DNA of 64,000 bases. It comes from JAAFHZ01 sp964247085 (lineage in GTDB: Bacteria > Cyanobacteriota > Cyanobacteriia > Cyanobacteriales > Chamaesiphonaceae). The notes beneath the pieces were generated by a model that saw nothing but the letters and a program-made list of their open reading frames with translations, did no database searches and was not told where the DNA came from. The position numbers were made by a program, and so were the translations under genes. Position 1 is the first letter of the stretch. Each line of letters begins with the position of its first letter. This document shows positions 44,296-53,575 of the stretch, piece after piece. Location of the stretch: assembly GCA_964247085.1 (NCBI GenBank), contig CAXTSX010000015.1:10931-74930 (forward strand), in the 5' to 3' direction.

Positions 44296-44347
44296 TCTTC
44301 AAAACCAAAATAAAGTTGAAAGTAGCAAGACCTAATTTAAACCCCAG

Positions 44348-45760
44348 TTAAACTTTGGCAATTAAATCGCGGACATCCGTAACCTGACCAGTGATCGCCG
44401 CCGCCACCACCATCGCTGGCGACATCAACAATGTCCGGCCAGACTTAGAACCCTGACGGCCTTTAAAGTTGCGATTGGATGAAGAAGCACTGACCTGACT
44501 GCCCACCAGTTGATCGGGATTCATAGCCAGACACATCGAGCAGCCTGCTTCGCGCCACTCAAAGCCAGCTGCGGTAAATATTTTGTCTAAGCCTTCGGCT
44601 TCGGCTTGCTTTTTGACCTGTTCGGAACCGGGCACAATGAGGGCTTTGACCCCTGGAGCGACCTGATGGCCTTCTGCCACTTTGGCTGCTTCGCGCAAAT
44701 CACTAATCCGGCCATTGGTGCAACTACCAACAAAACAGACATCTACTTTGGTGCCAGCGAGTAGTTGTCCTGGTTGCAAGTCCATGTATTGATAAGCTTC
44801 TTGAGCGCTGCCTCGCTCGGACTCGGGCAACTGTTCGAGAGTGGGGATAGTTTCATTGATGCCAATGCCCTGCCCTGGAGTAATACCCCAGGTAACGGTA
44901 GGGGCAATGCTGGCGGCATCGATCGATACCACATCGTCATAAACGGCGTTGGCATCACTGCGTAAACTCTGCCACCAAGCTACTGATTTTTCCCAATCAG
45001 CCACTGTTGGTGCAAATTCGCGGCCTTGTAAGTAATCGTAAGTCACTTGGTCGGGGTTGAAATAGCCACAGCGAGCACCGCCTTCGATCGCCATATTGCA
45101 GACTGTCATCCGCTCTTCCATATTCATCTGGTCGCAGGTGGTACCGGCAAACTCGTAGGCGTAACCATTTCCCCCGGAAACTCCCAGCTGGCGAATGATT
45201 TGTAAGACCACATCTTTGGCGTAAACTCCGGGCGGCAGTTGACCATTGACTTCGATCTTCCGCACTTGAAGTTTTTCCATAGCCAAGGATTGTGCTGCTA
45301 AGACATCCCGCACTTGACTGGTGCCAATCCCAAAGGCGATCGCCCCAAAGGCACCGTGAGTAGAAGTGTGACTGTCGCCGCAGGCGATCGTCATGCCGGG
45401 CTGGGTTAAGCCCAATTCTGGGGCAATCACATGGACAATACCTTGCTTGCCAGAACCGACATTGTAAAAAAGAATACCTTGTTCAGCGGTGTTTTGCTCC
45501 AGGCGCTGCATCATTTCCTCGGCCATGCGATCGGCGAATGGCCTAGCCTGATTATCGGTGGGCACAATGTGATCGACGGTGGCCACGGTGCGATCGGGAT
45601 ACAAAACTTTTAAGCCCAATTCTTTCAACATACCAAAAGCCTGCGGACTAGTGACTTCATGGATGAGGTGCAAGCCAATAAATAGCTGGGTTTGACCAGA
45701 GCGTAAGGTTCCCACACTATGCAAATCCCAGACCTTATCAAACAATGTCCCTTGACTCAT
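44348..45760 (-). CDS. leuC: 3-isopropylmalate dehydratase large subunit
   Basis: The aconitase-family subunit that binds the 4Fe-4S cluster. The three cluster cysteines are visible in CFVGSCTNGRISD (first) and GCSMCLAMNPDQ (second and third). Substrate-binding SDRGSAQ-like and GDSHTSTHGAFGAIAFGIGTSQV regions are present. At 470 aa it is the bacterial two-subunit type. It is the first gene of the leuCD pair, with a 140-bp upstream region shared with a divergent short gene. Confidence 0.96.
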   Translation of the reverse strand: MSQGTLFDKVWDLHSVGTLRSGQTQLFIGLHLIHEVTSPQAFGMLKELGLKVLYPDRTVATVDHIVPTDNQARPFADRMAEEMMQRLEQNTAEQGILFYNVGSGKQGIVHVIAPELGLTQPGMTIACGDSHTSTHGAFGAIAFGIGTSQVRDVLAAQSLAMEKLQVRKIEVNGQLPPGVYAKDVVLQIIRQLGVSGGNGYAYEFAGTTCDQMNMEERMTVCNMAIEGGARCGYFNPDQVTYDYLQGREFAPTVADWEKSVAWWQSLRSDANAVYDDVVSIDAASIAPTVTWGITPGQGIGINETIPTLEQLPESERGSAQEAYQYMDLQPGQLLAGTKVDVCFVGSCTNGRISDLREAAKVAEGHQVAPGVKALIVPGSEQVKKQAEAEGLDKIFTAAGFEWREAGCSMCLAMNPDQLVGSQVSASSSNRNFKGRQGSKSGRTLLMSPAMVVAAAITGQVTDVRDLIAKV

Positions 45761-45900
45761 GCTCTCTCTCTAACAGGTTGAACTAAATTGAATTAATCGG
45801 TACTGCCCATTCTAGCTATTTGTGGCACAATTCAACAGTCCCAGTAACGTGACCGAATATTGAGATAAAATTTAACCCTCAGGACTGCACGAGAATTTCT

Positions 45901-46275
45901 ATGAAACCACACCATTTACCCACAGCGATCATTTTGACTGATGCTGATATCACTGTGGGTAAAACAGTCCTGGACTGGACCCCGCAACCCGGTGACTATT
46001 TAGAACATGAGGATAGTACCTATGCGGTATTGGAACGGCGACATCGCTATCAATACAAATCTGGTCGGTATCGTCTCCAGGAAATTGCTTTGTATGTGCA
46101 GCTGGCCAATCGTCCTACGGAACGGACGATGATTGCGGGTAAGTGGGTGATTGGGGATGCTACTTGTATTTATAATGCGCAGTCGGAGTTGTTGCGTTGT
46201 GCTGTTTTACCGGCTGGTCCTTGCGCAGACTGTGGGTTCTATCTGGCTCAACCTAATGTCCCAGACTCTAATTGA
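45901..46275 (+). CDS. Conserved cyanobacterial protein, DUF6464-like
   Basis: A 124-aa soluble protein with no signal or membrane span. It opens with TAIILTDADITVGKTVLDWTPQPGDYLEHEDSTYAVLERRHRYQYKSGRYRLQEIALYVQ (in pieces) and ends with CIYNAQSELLRCAVLPAGPCADCGFYL, which has four Cys that could bind a metal. The pattern is familiar from short cyanobacterial proteins of unknown role, possibly DUF6464. Its 3' end overlaps the convergent gene by 28 bp. Function unknown. Confidence 0.7.
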   Translation: MKPHHLPTAIILTDADITVGKTVLDWTPQPGDYLEHEDSTYAVLERRHRYQYKSGRYRLQEIALYVQLANRPTERTMIAGKWVIGDATCIYNAQSELLRCAVLPAGPCADCGFYLAQPNVPDSN

Positions 46276-46532
46276 TCTAGATAGATGAATTCAGGGAATT
46301 TGACTCCCGCTTCAGTTCTGATTTTCACCAAGGCCGGAGATTCAAAAAATTGCTGGGCGTGATCGATCGATGTCCAAGCTGAAAAATGTACTATTTTGTT
46401 GGGCTGATCAACATATTTCAAAACTTGGTAGGTTCTTTCTCCAGCCGCTTGGCGAATATCCGCTGCCTCATCAAAAATTTTCTTCCACGCTGGGTAGTCG
46501 GCAACTTCATGGATAATCAATACGTATTGCAT
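46248..46532 (-). CDS. ABM-type dimeric alpha/beta-barrel protein
   Basis: 94 aa with the layout of antibiotic-biosynthesis-monooxygenase (ABM) or YgiN-like proteins: MQYVLIIHEVADYPAWKKIFDEAADIRQ, then VDQPNKIVHFSAWTSIDHAQQFFESPALVK. Members are small dimers that act as cofactor-free monooxygenases or regulators. No active-site residue is assigned. It overlaps the end of the convergent gene by 28 bp. Role unknown. Confidence 0.7.
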   Translation of the reverse strand: MQYVLIIHEVADYPAWKKIFDEAADIRQAAGERTYQVLKYVDQPNKIVHFSAWTSIDHAQQFFESPALVKIRTEAGVKFPEFIYLDQLESGTLG

Positions 46533-46577
46533 AATTTTAGATATTTTGTACTACCGTAAATTTAATTTTAGTCTGCA

Positions 46578-47213
46578 ATGACCAACTTGATTGCCAATAT
46601 TTTGCAAGGTATCACTGCTTTTGTCGCAACCAACCTAGATGATGTGGTGGTGCTAATTATATTCTTTACACAGATAAATAAAACTGAGCGTTCCTGGCAT
46701 ATTGTTACCGGTCAATATTTGGGATTTTGTTTATTACTATTGCTGAGCTTGCCGGGCTATTTTGGCGGAATGTTGTTGCCACCATACTGGATTGGTCTGT
46801 TGGGATTACTACCTTTGGCGATCGGACTCAAATTGCTGTTTGCCAAAAATCAAGATGATCAAGAATCAGTACAAATAGTTAGTAATCCGCTGCTGCAAAG
46901 GTTGACAGCTTTTTGCCCACCGCGCATTTTACAAGTGGCCGCCGTCACTGTAGCCAATGGTGGAGATAATATTAGTATTTATGTACCCCTGTTTGCCAGC
47001 AAGAACTGGATTGGTTTGCTAGAAATTATCGGCACTTTTTTAGTGATGATCGGCATCTGGTGTTGGTTAGCCTGGCGCTTAGTCAAACAACCAGCGATCG
47101 GACAACTGTTTAGCAAATATGGCGATCGATTAGTTCCTTGGGTATTTATTTCTTTGGGTGGCTATATTTTGTATGAGAGTGGAAGCATCGCGTATTTTTT
47201 CAAGCTATCGTAA
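46578..47213 (+). CDS. CadD-like cadmium resistance/metal transporter
   Basis: A 211-aa protein with five to six membrane spans. It starts ILQGITAFVATNLDDVVVLIIFFTQ and has VAAVTVANGGDNISIYVPLFA, the two acidic/polar repeats that define the CadD family, related to LysE-type exporters. These proteins are linked to cadmium or other cation export. It is divergent from the ABM-like gene with 45 bp between starts. The ion is unproven. Confidence 0.85.
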   Translation: MTNLIANILQGITAFVATNLDDVVVLIIFFTQINKTERSWHIVTGQYLGFCLLLLLSLPGYFGGMLLPPYWIGLLGLLPLAIGLKLLFAKNQDDQESVQIVSNPLLQRLTAFCPPRILQVAAVTVANGGDNISIYVPLFASKNWIGLLEIIGTFLVMIGIWCWLAWRLVKQPAIGQLFSKYGDRLVPWVFISLGGYILYESGSIAYFFKLS

Positions 47214-47370
47214 CTTGATCGCCCTGAAATCCTAACAGAGATGACTAATATCAACTAGCATTTTAATAGATGCTCATCAGCATTGATATTTATGATGATT
47301 GATCGACATTTCTAGAAAAGACAGCTGAGAAACGCCAGATTATCAATAATTTGTGGGAAAAGAATTCATC

Positions 47371-48273
47371 ATGACTAAATCCGAAAATTTCATTAGTCGA
47401 TTTATTGTATCTCCAAGCCAAGGTGAAGCATCCGATCGGCATATTTCATTGCAACAAGATTACAACCCAGCCGATAAAGCTGATGTTGTAGATAAAACTG
47501 AGGGGCAAAAAAGATTACAAACTGGAATTGCCGCTCTCGCTCAATATCAAAACATACTTTATGCTCAAAACACCTACGCGCTGCTGATTATTTTTCAGGC
47601 AATGGATGCCGCTGGCAAAGACAGCACCATTAAACATGTGATGTCGGGGATTAATCCGCAAGGTTGTCAGGTGTTTAGCTTTAAGGTACCTTCAGCAGAA
47701 GAGTTAGATCATGACTACCTCTGGCGATATTTCAAAGCTTTGCCGGAGCGGGGGCGTATTGGTATTTTCAATCGCTCTTACTACGAAGAAACCTTAGTAG
47801 TAAGAGTTCATCCAGAAATTTTGGAGCAGCAGCCACTACCACCTCTCGCTAAAGATCAGCATATCTGGAAACACCGTTTTCAGGAGATCAACAATTTTGA
47901 GGAATACTTGGTTAGAAATGGCATTGTAGTGTTGAAATTTTTCTTGAATGTGTCTAAAGAAAAACAAAAAAAACGTTTTTTGGAACGAATTGACTTGCCC
48001 GAAAAAAATTGGAAGTTCTCAGAGAGTGATGCCCTGGAGCGGCAACATTGGGATGATTATATGAAAGCCTATCAGGATGTTTTCAATCACACTAGTACAG
48101 CCTATGCTCCGTGGTATATCATTCCGGCTGACCGTAAATGGTTTACCCATTTAGCTGTCGCCGAAATTATTGGTCAAAAGCTCCAAGAACTGGACTTGAA
48201 GTATCCAGAAATCAGTGAAGACAAAAAGCAAGAACTGTTGCTAGCCAAGCAGATTTTAGAGAGTCAAGTGTAA
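47371..48273 (+). CDS. Polyphosphate kinase 2 family (PPK2)
   Basis: Transfers phosphate between polyphosphate and nucleotides (or AMP/ADP). About 300 aa from ATG 47371, which has GGGAAAAG ten bases upstream; a GTG at 47353 adds six residues. Walker A is FQAMDAAGKDSTIKHVM, the lid has NRSYYEETLVVRVHPE and the base shows FKVPSAEELDHDYLWR. Single-domain class I PPK2 is most likely. It ends at a strong terminator shared with glgC. Confidence 0.92.
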   Translation: MTKSENFISRFIVSPSQGEASDRHISLQQDYNPADKADVVDKTEGQKRLQTGIAALAQYQNILYAQNTYALLIIFQAMDAAGKDSTIKHVMSGINPQGCQVFSFKVPSAEELDHDYLWRYFKALPERGRIGIFNRSYYEETLVVRVHPEILEQQPLPPLAKDQHIWKHRFQEINNFEEYLVRNGIVVLKFFLNVSKEKQKKRFLERIDLPEKNWKFSESDALERQHWDDYMKAYQDVFNHTSTAYAPWYIIPADRKWFTHLAVAEIIGQKLQELDLKYPEISEDKKQELLLAKQILESQV

Positions 48274-48297
48274 AATCAGCCTAAAGTTTAGGATACA

Positions 48298-48324
48298 AAA
48301 AAGGGCAATTATTTTGCCCTTTTT
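48298..48324. terminator. Bidirectional terminator between ppk2 and glgC
   Basis: AAAAAGGGCAA (48298-48308) and TTGCCCTTTTT (48314-48324) form a perfect 11-bp stem with a 5-base loop and U-runs in both directions. The flanking genes converge. Confidence 0.9.
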
Positions 48325-48348
48325 CATTACTCAATATGACATCGATCT

Positions 48349-49638
48349 CTAGATCACTGTGTCATTGGGGATCAGAGCATTTTTCAGCACCACCACAATG
48401 CCACTGCGAATATAAAACCCTAAGTCTTCTCGCTGGGCTTCCTGCACATTATCTTTATTGACAATATTTACATTGGTGCCAATTCGGGCATTCTTGTCGA
48501 TGATTGCCCGGCGGATGGTGCTCCCAGCACCAACTCCTAGCGATACCTCACCTCTTTCGGCCTGAAACACCCGATCTTCAAAGTGTTCATAGTAATCAGC
48601 CCCCATAATCATGGCATCTTCTATTATGCAATTGGCTCCAACTCGCGACCTTACACCCAAGACTGAATGATGAATTCGGCAATTTTTTAAAATACAGCCT
48701 TCACTAATCATTGATTCTGTAATATGAGCATCAATCATCTTAGTGGGTGGCAAATAGCGGGATCTAGTGTAGATCGGCGCATCTTGAGCATAGAAACTAA
48801 AAGGTGGCACTGGCTGCTGAGTCAGCGCTAAATTAGCATCATAGAAGGATTCGATCGTCCCAATATCTTCCCAGTAACCATCAAAGAGGAAAGCTTGGAG
48901 ATTGTACTTACCAGCAGCACCGGGAATAATTTCTTTGCCGAAGTCAGTCTGCTCCAGCGATTCTTTGAGCAGTTTAATTAAAACTTCTTTCTTAAAAACA
49001 TAAATGCCCATCGAAGCAATATAAGGTTGCTGTGCCGCTTGCTCTGGGTTGAGTCCGAGGGTCGTAGTATCGACTTGCATAGCTTTCAGCGCGTCACCTT
49101 GGGGTTTTTCGCTAAAATCGATGATGCGGCCTTGCTCGTCAATTTTCATCAGCCCAAAATCGGAAGCGCGTTTCTCATCCATTGGTACCACCGAAATGGT
49201 GATATCGGCATTAGTCTGTCGATGACGCTCCACAAATTGCCGATAGTCCATCCGATAGAGATGATCGCCAGATAGAATGAGGTACTCATCTACATCAGCG
49301 TCTTCAAACAATTGCAGATACTGTCTGACGGCATCGGCAGTACCTTGGAACCAGTTGGAATTATCGGGAGTTTGCTGGGCGGCTAAAACTTCTACAAATC
49401 CATTAGTAAAACTAGTAAAGGTGTAAGTAGCTGCCAAGTGGCGATTTAAAGAGGCTGAGTTGAATTGGGTTAAGACGTAGAGTTTGAAAATTTCGGAATT
49501 TATACAATTGCTGACCGGAATATCGATCAGTCGATATTTACCAGCAAGTGGGACGGCGGGCTTGGCTCTGAGCTTGGTCAGTGGATACAACCTACTACCG
49601 GCACCACCACCCAAAATAATACTTAAAACTCTTTTCAC
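48349..49638 (-). CDS. glgC: Glucose-1-phosphate adenylyltransferase
   Basis: Makes ADP-glucose for glycogen, the main carbon store of cyanobacteria. 429 aa, full length. ILGGGAGSRLYPLTKLRAKPAVPLAGKYRLIDIPVSNCINS is the nucleotide/effector site, ILSGDHLYRMDYRQF the catalytic Asp region and FSEKPQG the sugar-phosphate site. The C-terminal beta-helix carries the allosteric region (SIIRRAIIDKNARIGTNVNIVNKDNV-like). Its own promoter must lie in the 250 bp shared with rpmB. Confidence 0.95.
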   Translation of the reverse strand: MKRVLSIILGGGAGSRLYPLTKLRAKPAVPLAGKYRLIDIPVSNCINSEIFKLYVLTQFNSASLNRHLAATYTFTSFTNGFVEVLAAQQTPDNSNWFQGTADAVRQYLQLFEDADVDEYLILSGDHLYRMDYRQFVERHRQTNADITISVVPMDEKRASDFGLMKIDEQGRIIDFSEKPQGDALKAMQVDTTTLGLNPEQAAQQPYIASMGIYVFKKEVLIKLLKESLEQTDFGKEIIPGAAGKYNLQAFLFDGYWEDIGTIESFYDANLALTQQPVPPFSFYAQDAPIYTRSRYLPPTKMIDAHITESMISEGCILKNCRIHHSVLGVRSRVGANCIIEDAMIMGADYYEHFEDRVFQAERGEVSLGVGAGSTIRRAIIDKNARIGTNVNIVNKDNVQEAQREDLGFYIRSGIVVVLKNALIPNDTVI

Positions 49639-49887
49639 AGCAACCTCTTGTTATTCAACACCTACTATCTCATCATCGACCAATGGTGGTTAATGAGCAA
49701 TCATTTAATTTAACTTTAATCACGCCAATTTATGGACAATCTAGGTTGCTGATTAGTTCAAACAAATTTACTAGTATAGACAGTTGCTCTATGCAGTTTT
49801 GCTGGTTTACAATATATATAGCAGCACAATTGACCAGAATTAGTTAAACTTGAAGACTGTGCCTAGCTGTAACAACCTGAGGATTAC

Positions 49888-50124
49888 ATGTCGCAAGTAT
49901 GTCAACTAACCGGGAAAAGGGCGAACAACGCCATGTCTGTTTCCCACTCCCATCGCCGCACGAAGAAGCTGCAAAATGTCAATTTGCAGTGGAAGCGGAT
50001 CTGGTGGGCCGAAGGCAACCGTTGGGTCAAATTACGAATTTCTACTAAAGCTCTCAAAACTTTAGAACGTAAAGGCTTGGTAGCCATGGCTAAAGAAGCA
50101 GGTTTGAACTTAAATAAGTTTTAA
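49888..50124 (+). CDS. rpmB: 50S ribosomal protein L28
   Basis: 78 aa, starting MSQVCQLTGKRANNAMSVSHSHRRTKKLQNVNLQ, typical of bacterial L28; the tail LKTLERKGLVAMAKEAGLNLNKF completes it. It is a monocistronic unit with a hairpin downstream. It does not sit with rpmG. Confidence 0.97.
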   Translation: MSQVCQLTGKRANNAMSVSHSHRRTKKLQNVNLQWKRIWWAEGNRWVKLRISTKALKTLERKGLVAMAKEAGLNLNKF

Positions 50125-50134
50125 AACTGCCCCT

Positions 50135-50154
50135 TACCCCCAGGCTTGGGGGTA
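50135..50154 (+). terminator. Hairpin downstream of rpmB
   Basis: TACCCCCA (50135-50142) and TGGGGGTA (50147-50154) pair perfectly around a GGCT loop, 11 bp after the rpmB stop. The T-tract after it is weak (CTTTAG), but the GC-rich stem fits a terminator. Confidence 0.75.
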
Positions 50155-50207
50155 CTTTAGCTATCTCTAGTATTTTGTGCTGTTGTCTAATCATTGGTGA
50201 TTTAGCC

Positions 50208-50714
50208 ATGCCACAGTCTCATCGATCAATCGAAGGCTTTACCCTGATAGAGGTACTCGTCTCTATTTTGGTGGCGACAGCTTTTGTGGGTTTGTCTTTG
50301 CAAGGAATATTGACAGCCACGTTACTGCAAGCGAAAGCTTTACGTCAGACAGAAGCGCTGAACTGGATTCAAGGTGATTTAGCGGAGTTGCGTTGGCAAG
50401 CTAGTATTTCCCAATTGGCTTTCGATCGCACTCGTTGCCAAGCGTCCACTGCCGATCGAGGATTTGCTGATGCGCTGCGCGATCGCCTTGCCCAAACTGA
50501 TGTAACTGGCACCGCTCCTTACCAGGTGCCCATCCAAATCAAGCGGAATGCCAGGGGTCAAGAATTTGAGTTGTTACGCACCCTGTCGATCGCAAGTAGT
50601 CCCTACCATATCTTAGGTATTCAGTATCAAGTCCGTCCCCACACGAGTGGAGCGTTGCCGGTGGCTAGTTTCTATAGCGAGGTGCTGGCCGATGCTGTAT
50701 TCCAATGTGCCTAG
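50208..50714 (+). CDS. Type IV pilin-like minor pilin 1 (PilV/GspI-like)
   Basis: About 168 aa from ATG 50208, the nearest start before the leader. The class III signal is EGFTLIEVLVSILVATAFVGL; cleavage after the Gly by a prepilin peptidase leaves Phe with Glu at +5. The hydrophobic helix and a short variable head follow. The start at 50175 would add Cys-rich residues unlikely in a leader. It overlaps the next pilin gene by 23 bp, giving a three-gene set of minor pilins. Confidence 0.8.
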   Translation: MPQSHRSIEGFTLIEVLVSILVATAFVGLSLQGILTATLLQAKALRQTEALNWIQGDLAELRWQASISQLAFDRTRCQASTADRGFADALRDRLAQTDVTGTAPYQVPIQIKRNARGQEFELLRTLSIASSPYHILGIQYQVRPHTSGALPVASFYSEVLADAVFQCA

Positions 50715-51183
50715 TAACAGCGGCTTTACTTTGTTAGAAACGTTGATCGTGCTGGCCATCATTGGGATCATTGCCGCAATCGGGATTCCCAATGTGCTGG
50801 CCATGTATCAGCGGCAACAGCTTAACAATGCAGTCAATATGGTATTCTCCGCTCTGCAAGAAGCTCAACAACGGGCGATCGAACGCAATCGTAGTTGCAT
50901 TGTAATTTTTGATGCGGGGCAGGCCAAGATTTTGGCGAATGGTAGCAATCATTGTCTGGTGACGGGCGATCGATCATTACCCACTGGCATTACCCTCGCT
51001 CACAGCGGGAGTAGTTCAATTTCCTACGGTGCCAAAGGCAATACCACCGATAACCGCACTATTCTTTTGAATTTGCGCAATAGCACAGCAGCCCCCAAAT
51101 GCGTGGTGGTATCGGCGCCGATCGGCATTCTGCGCCAAGGCACTTACGACCAAACCCAACGGCTGTGTGCTAGTAATCCATGA
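50692..51183 (+). CDS. Type IV pilin-like minor pilin 2 (GspH/FimT-like)
   Basis: 163 aa from ATG 50692. The leader is NSGFTLLETLIVLAIIGIIAAIGIPNVLAMYQRQQLNNAVNMVFSALQEAQQRAIERNRSCIV (in pieces), typical of GspH/FimT pseudopilins, including the conserved AlaGln-rich helix. It overlaps the previous gene by 23 bp and the next by 4 bp (ATGA), so all three are translated in series. A longer frame from 50647 would be shadow sequence. Confidence 0.85.
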   Translation: MLYSNVPSNSGFTLLETLIVLAIIGIIAAIGIPNVLAMYQRQQLNNAVNMVFSALQEAQQRAIERNRSCIVIFDAGQAKILANGSNHCLVTGDRSLPTGITLAHSGSSSISYGAKGNTTDNRTILLNLRNSTAAPKCVVVSAPIGILRQGTYDQTQRLCASNP

Positions 51184-52484
51184 CATCCATTAATAGATTT
51201 GGCAGGTTTGATAGATTGGTTCGATCGCGTCGCCAAGAGCAGGGATTTACCATCCCCACGGTCATGGGCATCGGAATTGTGATGGTTTTAATTGCTGCTG
51301 CTTTGATTAATCGGGTGCAAAATGACCAGGCGATCGCCGGGATGCAATTTAGAAGTGAAGGCGCCATTAATGCCGCCGAGATTGGTATTGTGCGGTTACA
51401 GTCTTTTTTGACCCAAAATCGGCTGTTTGCCACCCAGAATTCCGCTCAGTGGGAGACGCTGGTCACTAATTTAAACAATGAAATTGGCTCCTGTCCAAAT
51501 CTTGCCCTTAATAATGCTTGGATTGAAGGTCAGGGCTATGCTCAAGGACAATGGTTAAATGCTGGTCAGGCTAACCACCAATATCGCCTGCTTAGTTACA
51601 ACTATCAATCGCAGCCAGGTAGTAATAGACAAGTCGGGTTAGCTACACTAATCGTCGAAGGACAGGTGACTGGTGGTCTGCGACCAGCCGTAAGTCGGCT
51701 AGCTATCGAAATTCCGATCGCCACGGCTAGCTCGCCCCCGGCACCACCAGCCCTCTCCGCCAAAAGTTTTAATGTAAGCAGCACGACTAAAGTTACCGGT
51801 GATGTTCGTGCCCATACCTGTCCAGACTTAGCTGATGTCGATCGAGTCCCCGGAATTGCTAATACCAATCTGACAACTGGTAAAATCACTGCCGAACTAG
51901 ATACGTTTTGGCCACAGCCTCATCTGGCTCCGGCCAGTGCTATCTCCCTGCCGGTGATCAAAGGCAATATCAATTTGCCCCGGCTGGCGGATTTTCCTGA
52001 TGCTCAGGGTAATTTTGACTATGTGGTGGAATCGGATGCCTTCAACAATTCGATCCAACTACCAGATGATCAAAAAATCACTGTGCAAGTAGCCGCCAAT
52101 CAGTCAGTCAATCTCTATACTCGGGGAAATATTGACCTCGGTGGTGGTCAGGTCAATGTGCCAGTAGCGGGCGAGACTCAGCCTCACCCTGAAAAATTGC
52201 GGATTTATGGGAGCGATCGCACCCTCAAATTTTCCCTTAAAGATAGCGCCAGCGTCATGGCCTTAATTCATGCCCCGTTGGCGATCGGTAGTAGTTGGGC
52301 CGCACCCAAAATAGGGACGGGGATCACGGGTAGTTTATTGCTTCAGCAGTGGGATACCGCGACTCACCGCAGCCAACTACCGATTAAACAACTGGACAAC
52401 TGGCCAGCAGCTGCCCAGCCACCAGTGCAACAGTCGGCGATACAGTTACGATCGATTAGTCGTTGGCAACGTCAGGGTCAGTAA
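51180..52484 (+). CDS. Prepilin-like exported protein of the minor-pilin operon
   Basis: 434 aa with a leader QEQGFTIPTVMGIGIVMVLIAAALINRV. This is a modified prepilin signal: Ile-Pro replaces Leu-Ile and Glu+5 is missing, as in PilX-like proteins. The rest is a long, Ser/Asn/Gln-rich beta domain with an early Ala-rich helix. It is much larger than ordinary minor pilins, resembling tip proteins of cyanobacterial pili. It starts 4 bp within the end of the GspH-like gene. Role in pilus assembly or adhesion is inference. Confidence 0.7.
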   Translation: MTSINRFGRFDRLVRSRRQEQGFTIPTVMGIGIVMVLIAAALINRVQNDQAIAGMQFRSEGAINAAEIGIVRLQSFLTQNRLFATQNSAQWETLVTNLNNEIGSCPNLALNNAWIEGQGYAQGQWLNAGQANHQYRLLSYNYQSQPGSNRQVGLATLIVEGQVTGGLRPAVSRLAIEIPIATASSPPAPPALSAKSFNVSSTTKVTGDVRAHTCPDLADVDRVPGIANTNLTTGKITAELDTFWPQPHLAPASAISLPVIKGNINLPRLADFPDAQGNFDYVVESDAFNNSIQLPDDQKITVQVAANQSVNLYTRGNIDLGGGQVNVPVAGETQPHPEKLRIYGSDRTLKFSLKDSASVMALIHAPLAIGSSWAAPKIGTGITGSLLLQQWDTATHRSQLPIKQLDNWPAAAQPPVQQSAIQLRSISRWQRQGQ

Positions 52485-52545
52485 CGATTTGGGACTGTAA
52501 TGATCTACAGTGAAGATGATTTAAGTTGTTCAGTGGAGCTTGAAA

Positions 52546-53415
52546 ATGTCCCCAGCCCAAATTTTAGATGGCAAAGCCCTCGCCCAAAAAATGCAGGCAG
52601 CTTTAGCCGATCGCATTACCCAGCTGCAACCTAAAATTGGCCGCCCCCCAGGTTTAGCCGTTTTAATGGTGGGCGATAATCCGGCCAGTGCTGCTTATGT
52701 GAAAGGCAAAGAAAAAGCCTGTGCCAAGATGGGGATCACTTCCTTCGGGAAACATTTTGCGGCCAATGCCACTCAAGCCGAACTGACCGCCGTTATTCAT
52801 CAACTCAATGCCGACGATCGAGTGGATGGCATTCTGGTGCAGTTGCCTTTACCCAGTCATCTAGACTCCGTGGCTTTGCTCCACGAAATTGCTCCTCACA
52901 AAGATGCTGATGGTCTGCATCCTTTGAACCTCGGGCACTTAGTCCGCGATGAAGCCGGTCTGCGTAGCTGTACCCCTTTCGGTGTGATGCGATTGCTGGC
53001 CGAATATAATATTCCGATCGCTGGCCGTAGTGCTGTCGTGGTGGGTCGTAGTATTTTAGTGGGAAAACCCCTGGCTTTAATGTTGCTAGCTGCCAATGCC
53101 ACTGTCACTATTGCTCATTCTCGTACTCCCGATTTAGCCGCTGTCTGCAAGCAAGCCGATATTTTAGTAGCTGCCGTCGGTAAGTCTGAAATGATCACCG
53201 CCGACATGGTCAAACCAGGCGCAGTGGTGATTGATGTGGGGATCAACCGCATCGAACAGACTGACGGTAAATCGAAACTAGTGGGGGATGTGGATTTTGC
53301 TGCCGTGTTACCGGTGGCTAGTTATCTGACCCCCGTACCGGGAGGGGTCGGTGCCATGACTGTAACGATGTTACTAGAGAATACGGTTTGGAGTTGGGAG
53401 CAATTAGCTCGGTAG
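52546..53415 (+). CDS. folD: Bifunctional methylenetetrahydrofolate dehydrogenase/cyclohydrolase
   Basis: Interconverts 5,10-methylene- and 10-formyl-THF. 289 aa from ATG 52546 with GGAG upstream; a TTG two codons earlier is less likely. YVKGKEKACAKMG carries the catalytic Tyr and Lys, DGILVQLPLPSHLD binds folate, GRSAVVVGRSILVGKPLALMLL is the NADP site and PVPGGVGAMTVTML closes the fold. It feeds one-carbon units to the nearby nucleotide enzymes. Confidence 0.96.
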   Translation: MSPAQILDGKALAQKMQAALADRITQLQPKIGRPPGLAVLMVGDNPASAAYVKGKEKACAKMGITSFGKHFAANATQAELTAVIHQLNADDRVDGILVQLPLPSHLDSVALLHEIAPHKDADGLHPLNLGHLVRDEAGLRSCTPFGVMRLLAEYNIPIAGRSAVVVGRSILVGKPLALMLLAANATVTIAHSRTPDLAAVCKQADILVAAVGKSEMITADMVKPGAVVIDVGINRIEQTDGKSKLVGDVDFAAVLPVASYLTPVPGGVGAMTVTMLLENTVWSWEQLAR

Positions 53416-53575
53416 CGATCGAGCAAGCCTCATACCAAACAACAATTCTAGTATCTGTCAAAATTATTACATTCTTAATCAAATATCATAAAAGTCCTTC
53501 AAGTATTTATACCATTGGGGAATTATCGGTGCTAGAATTGCGGGTGCAAATACTGATTTTATTAAAGGATCTGCT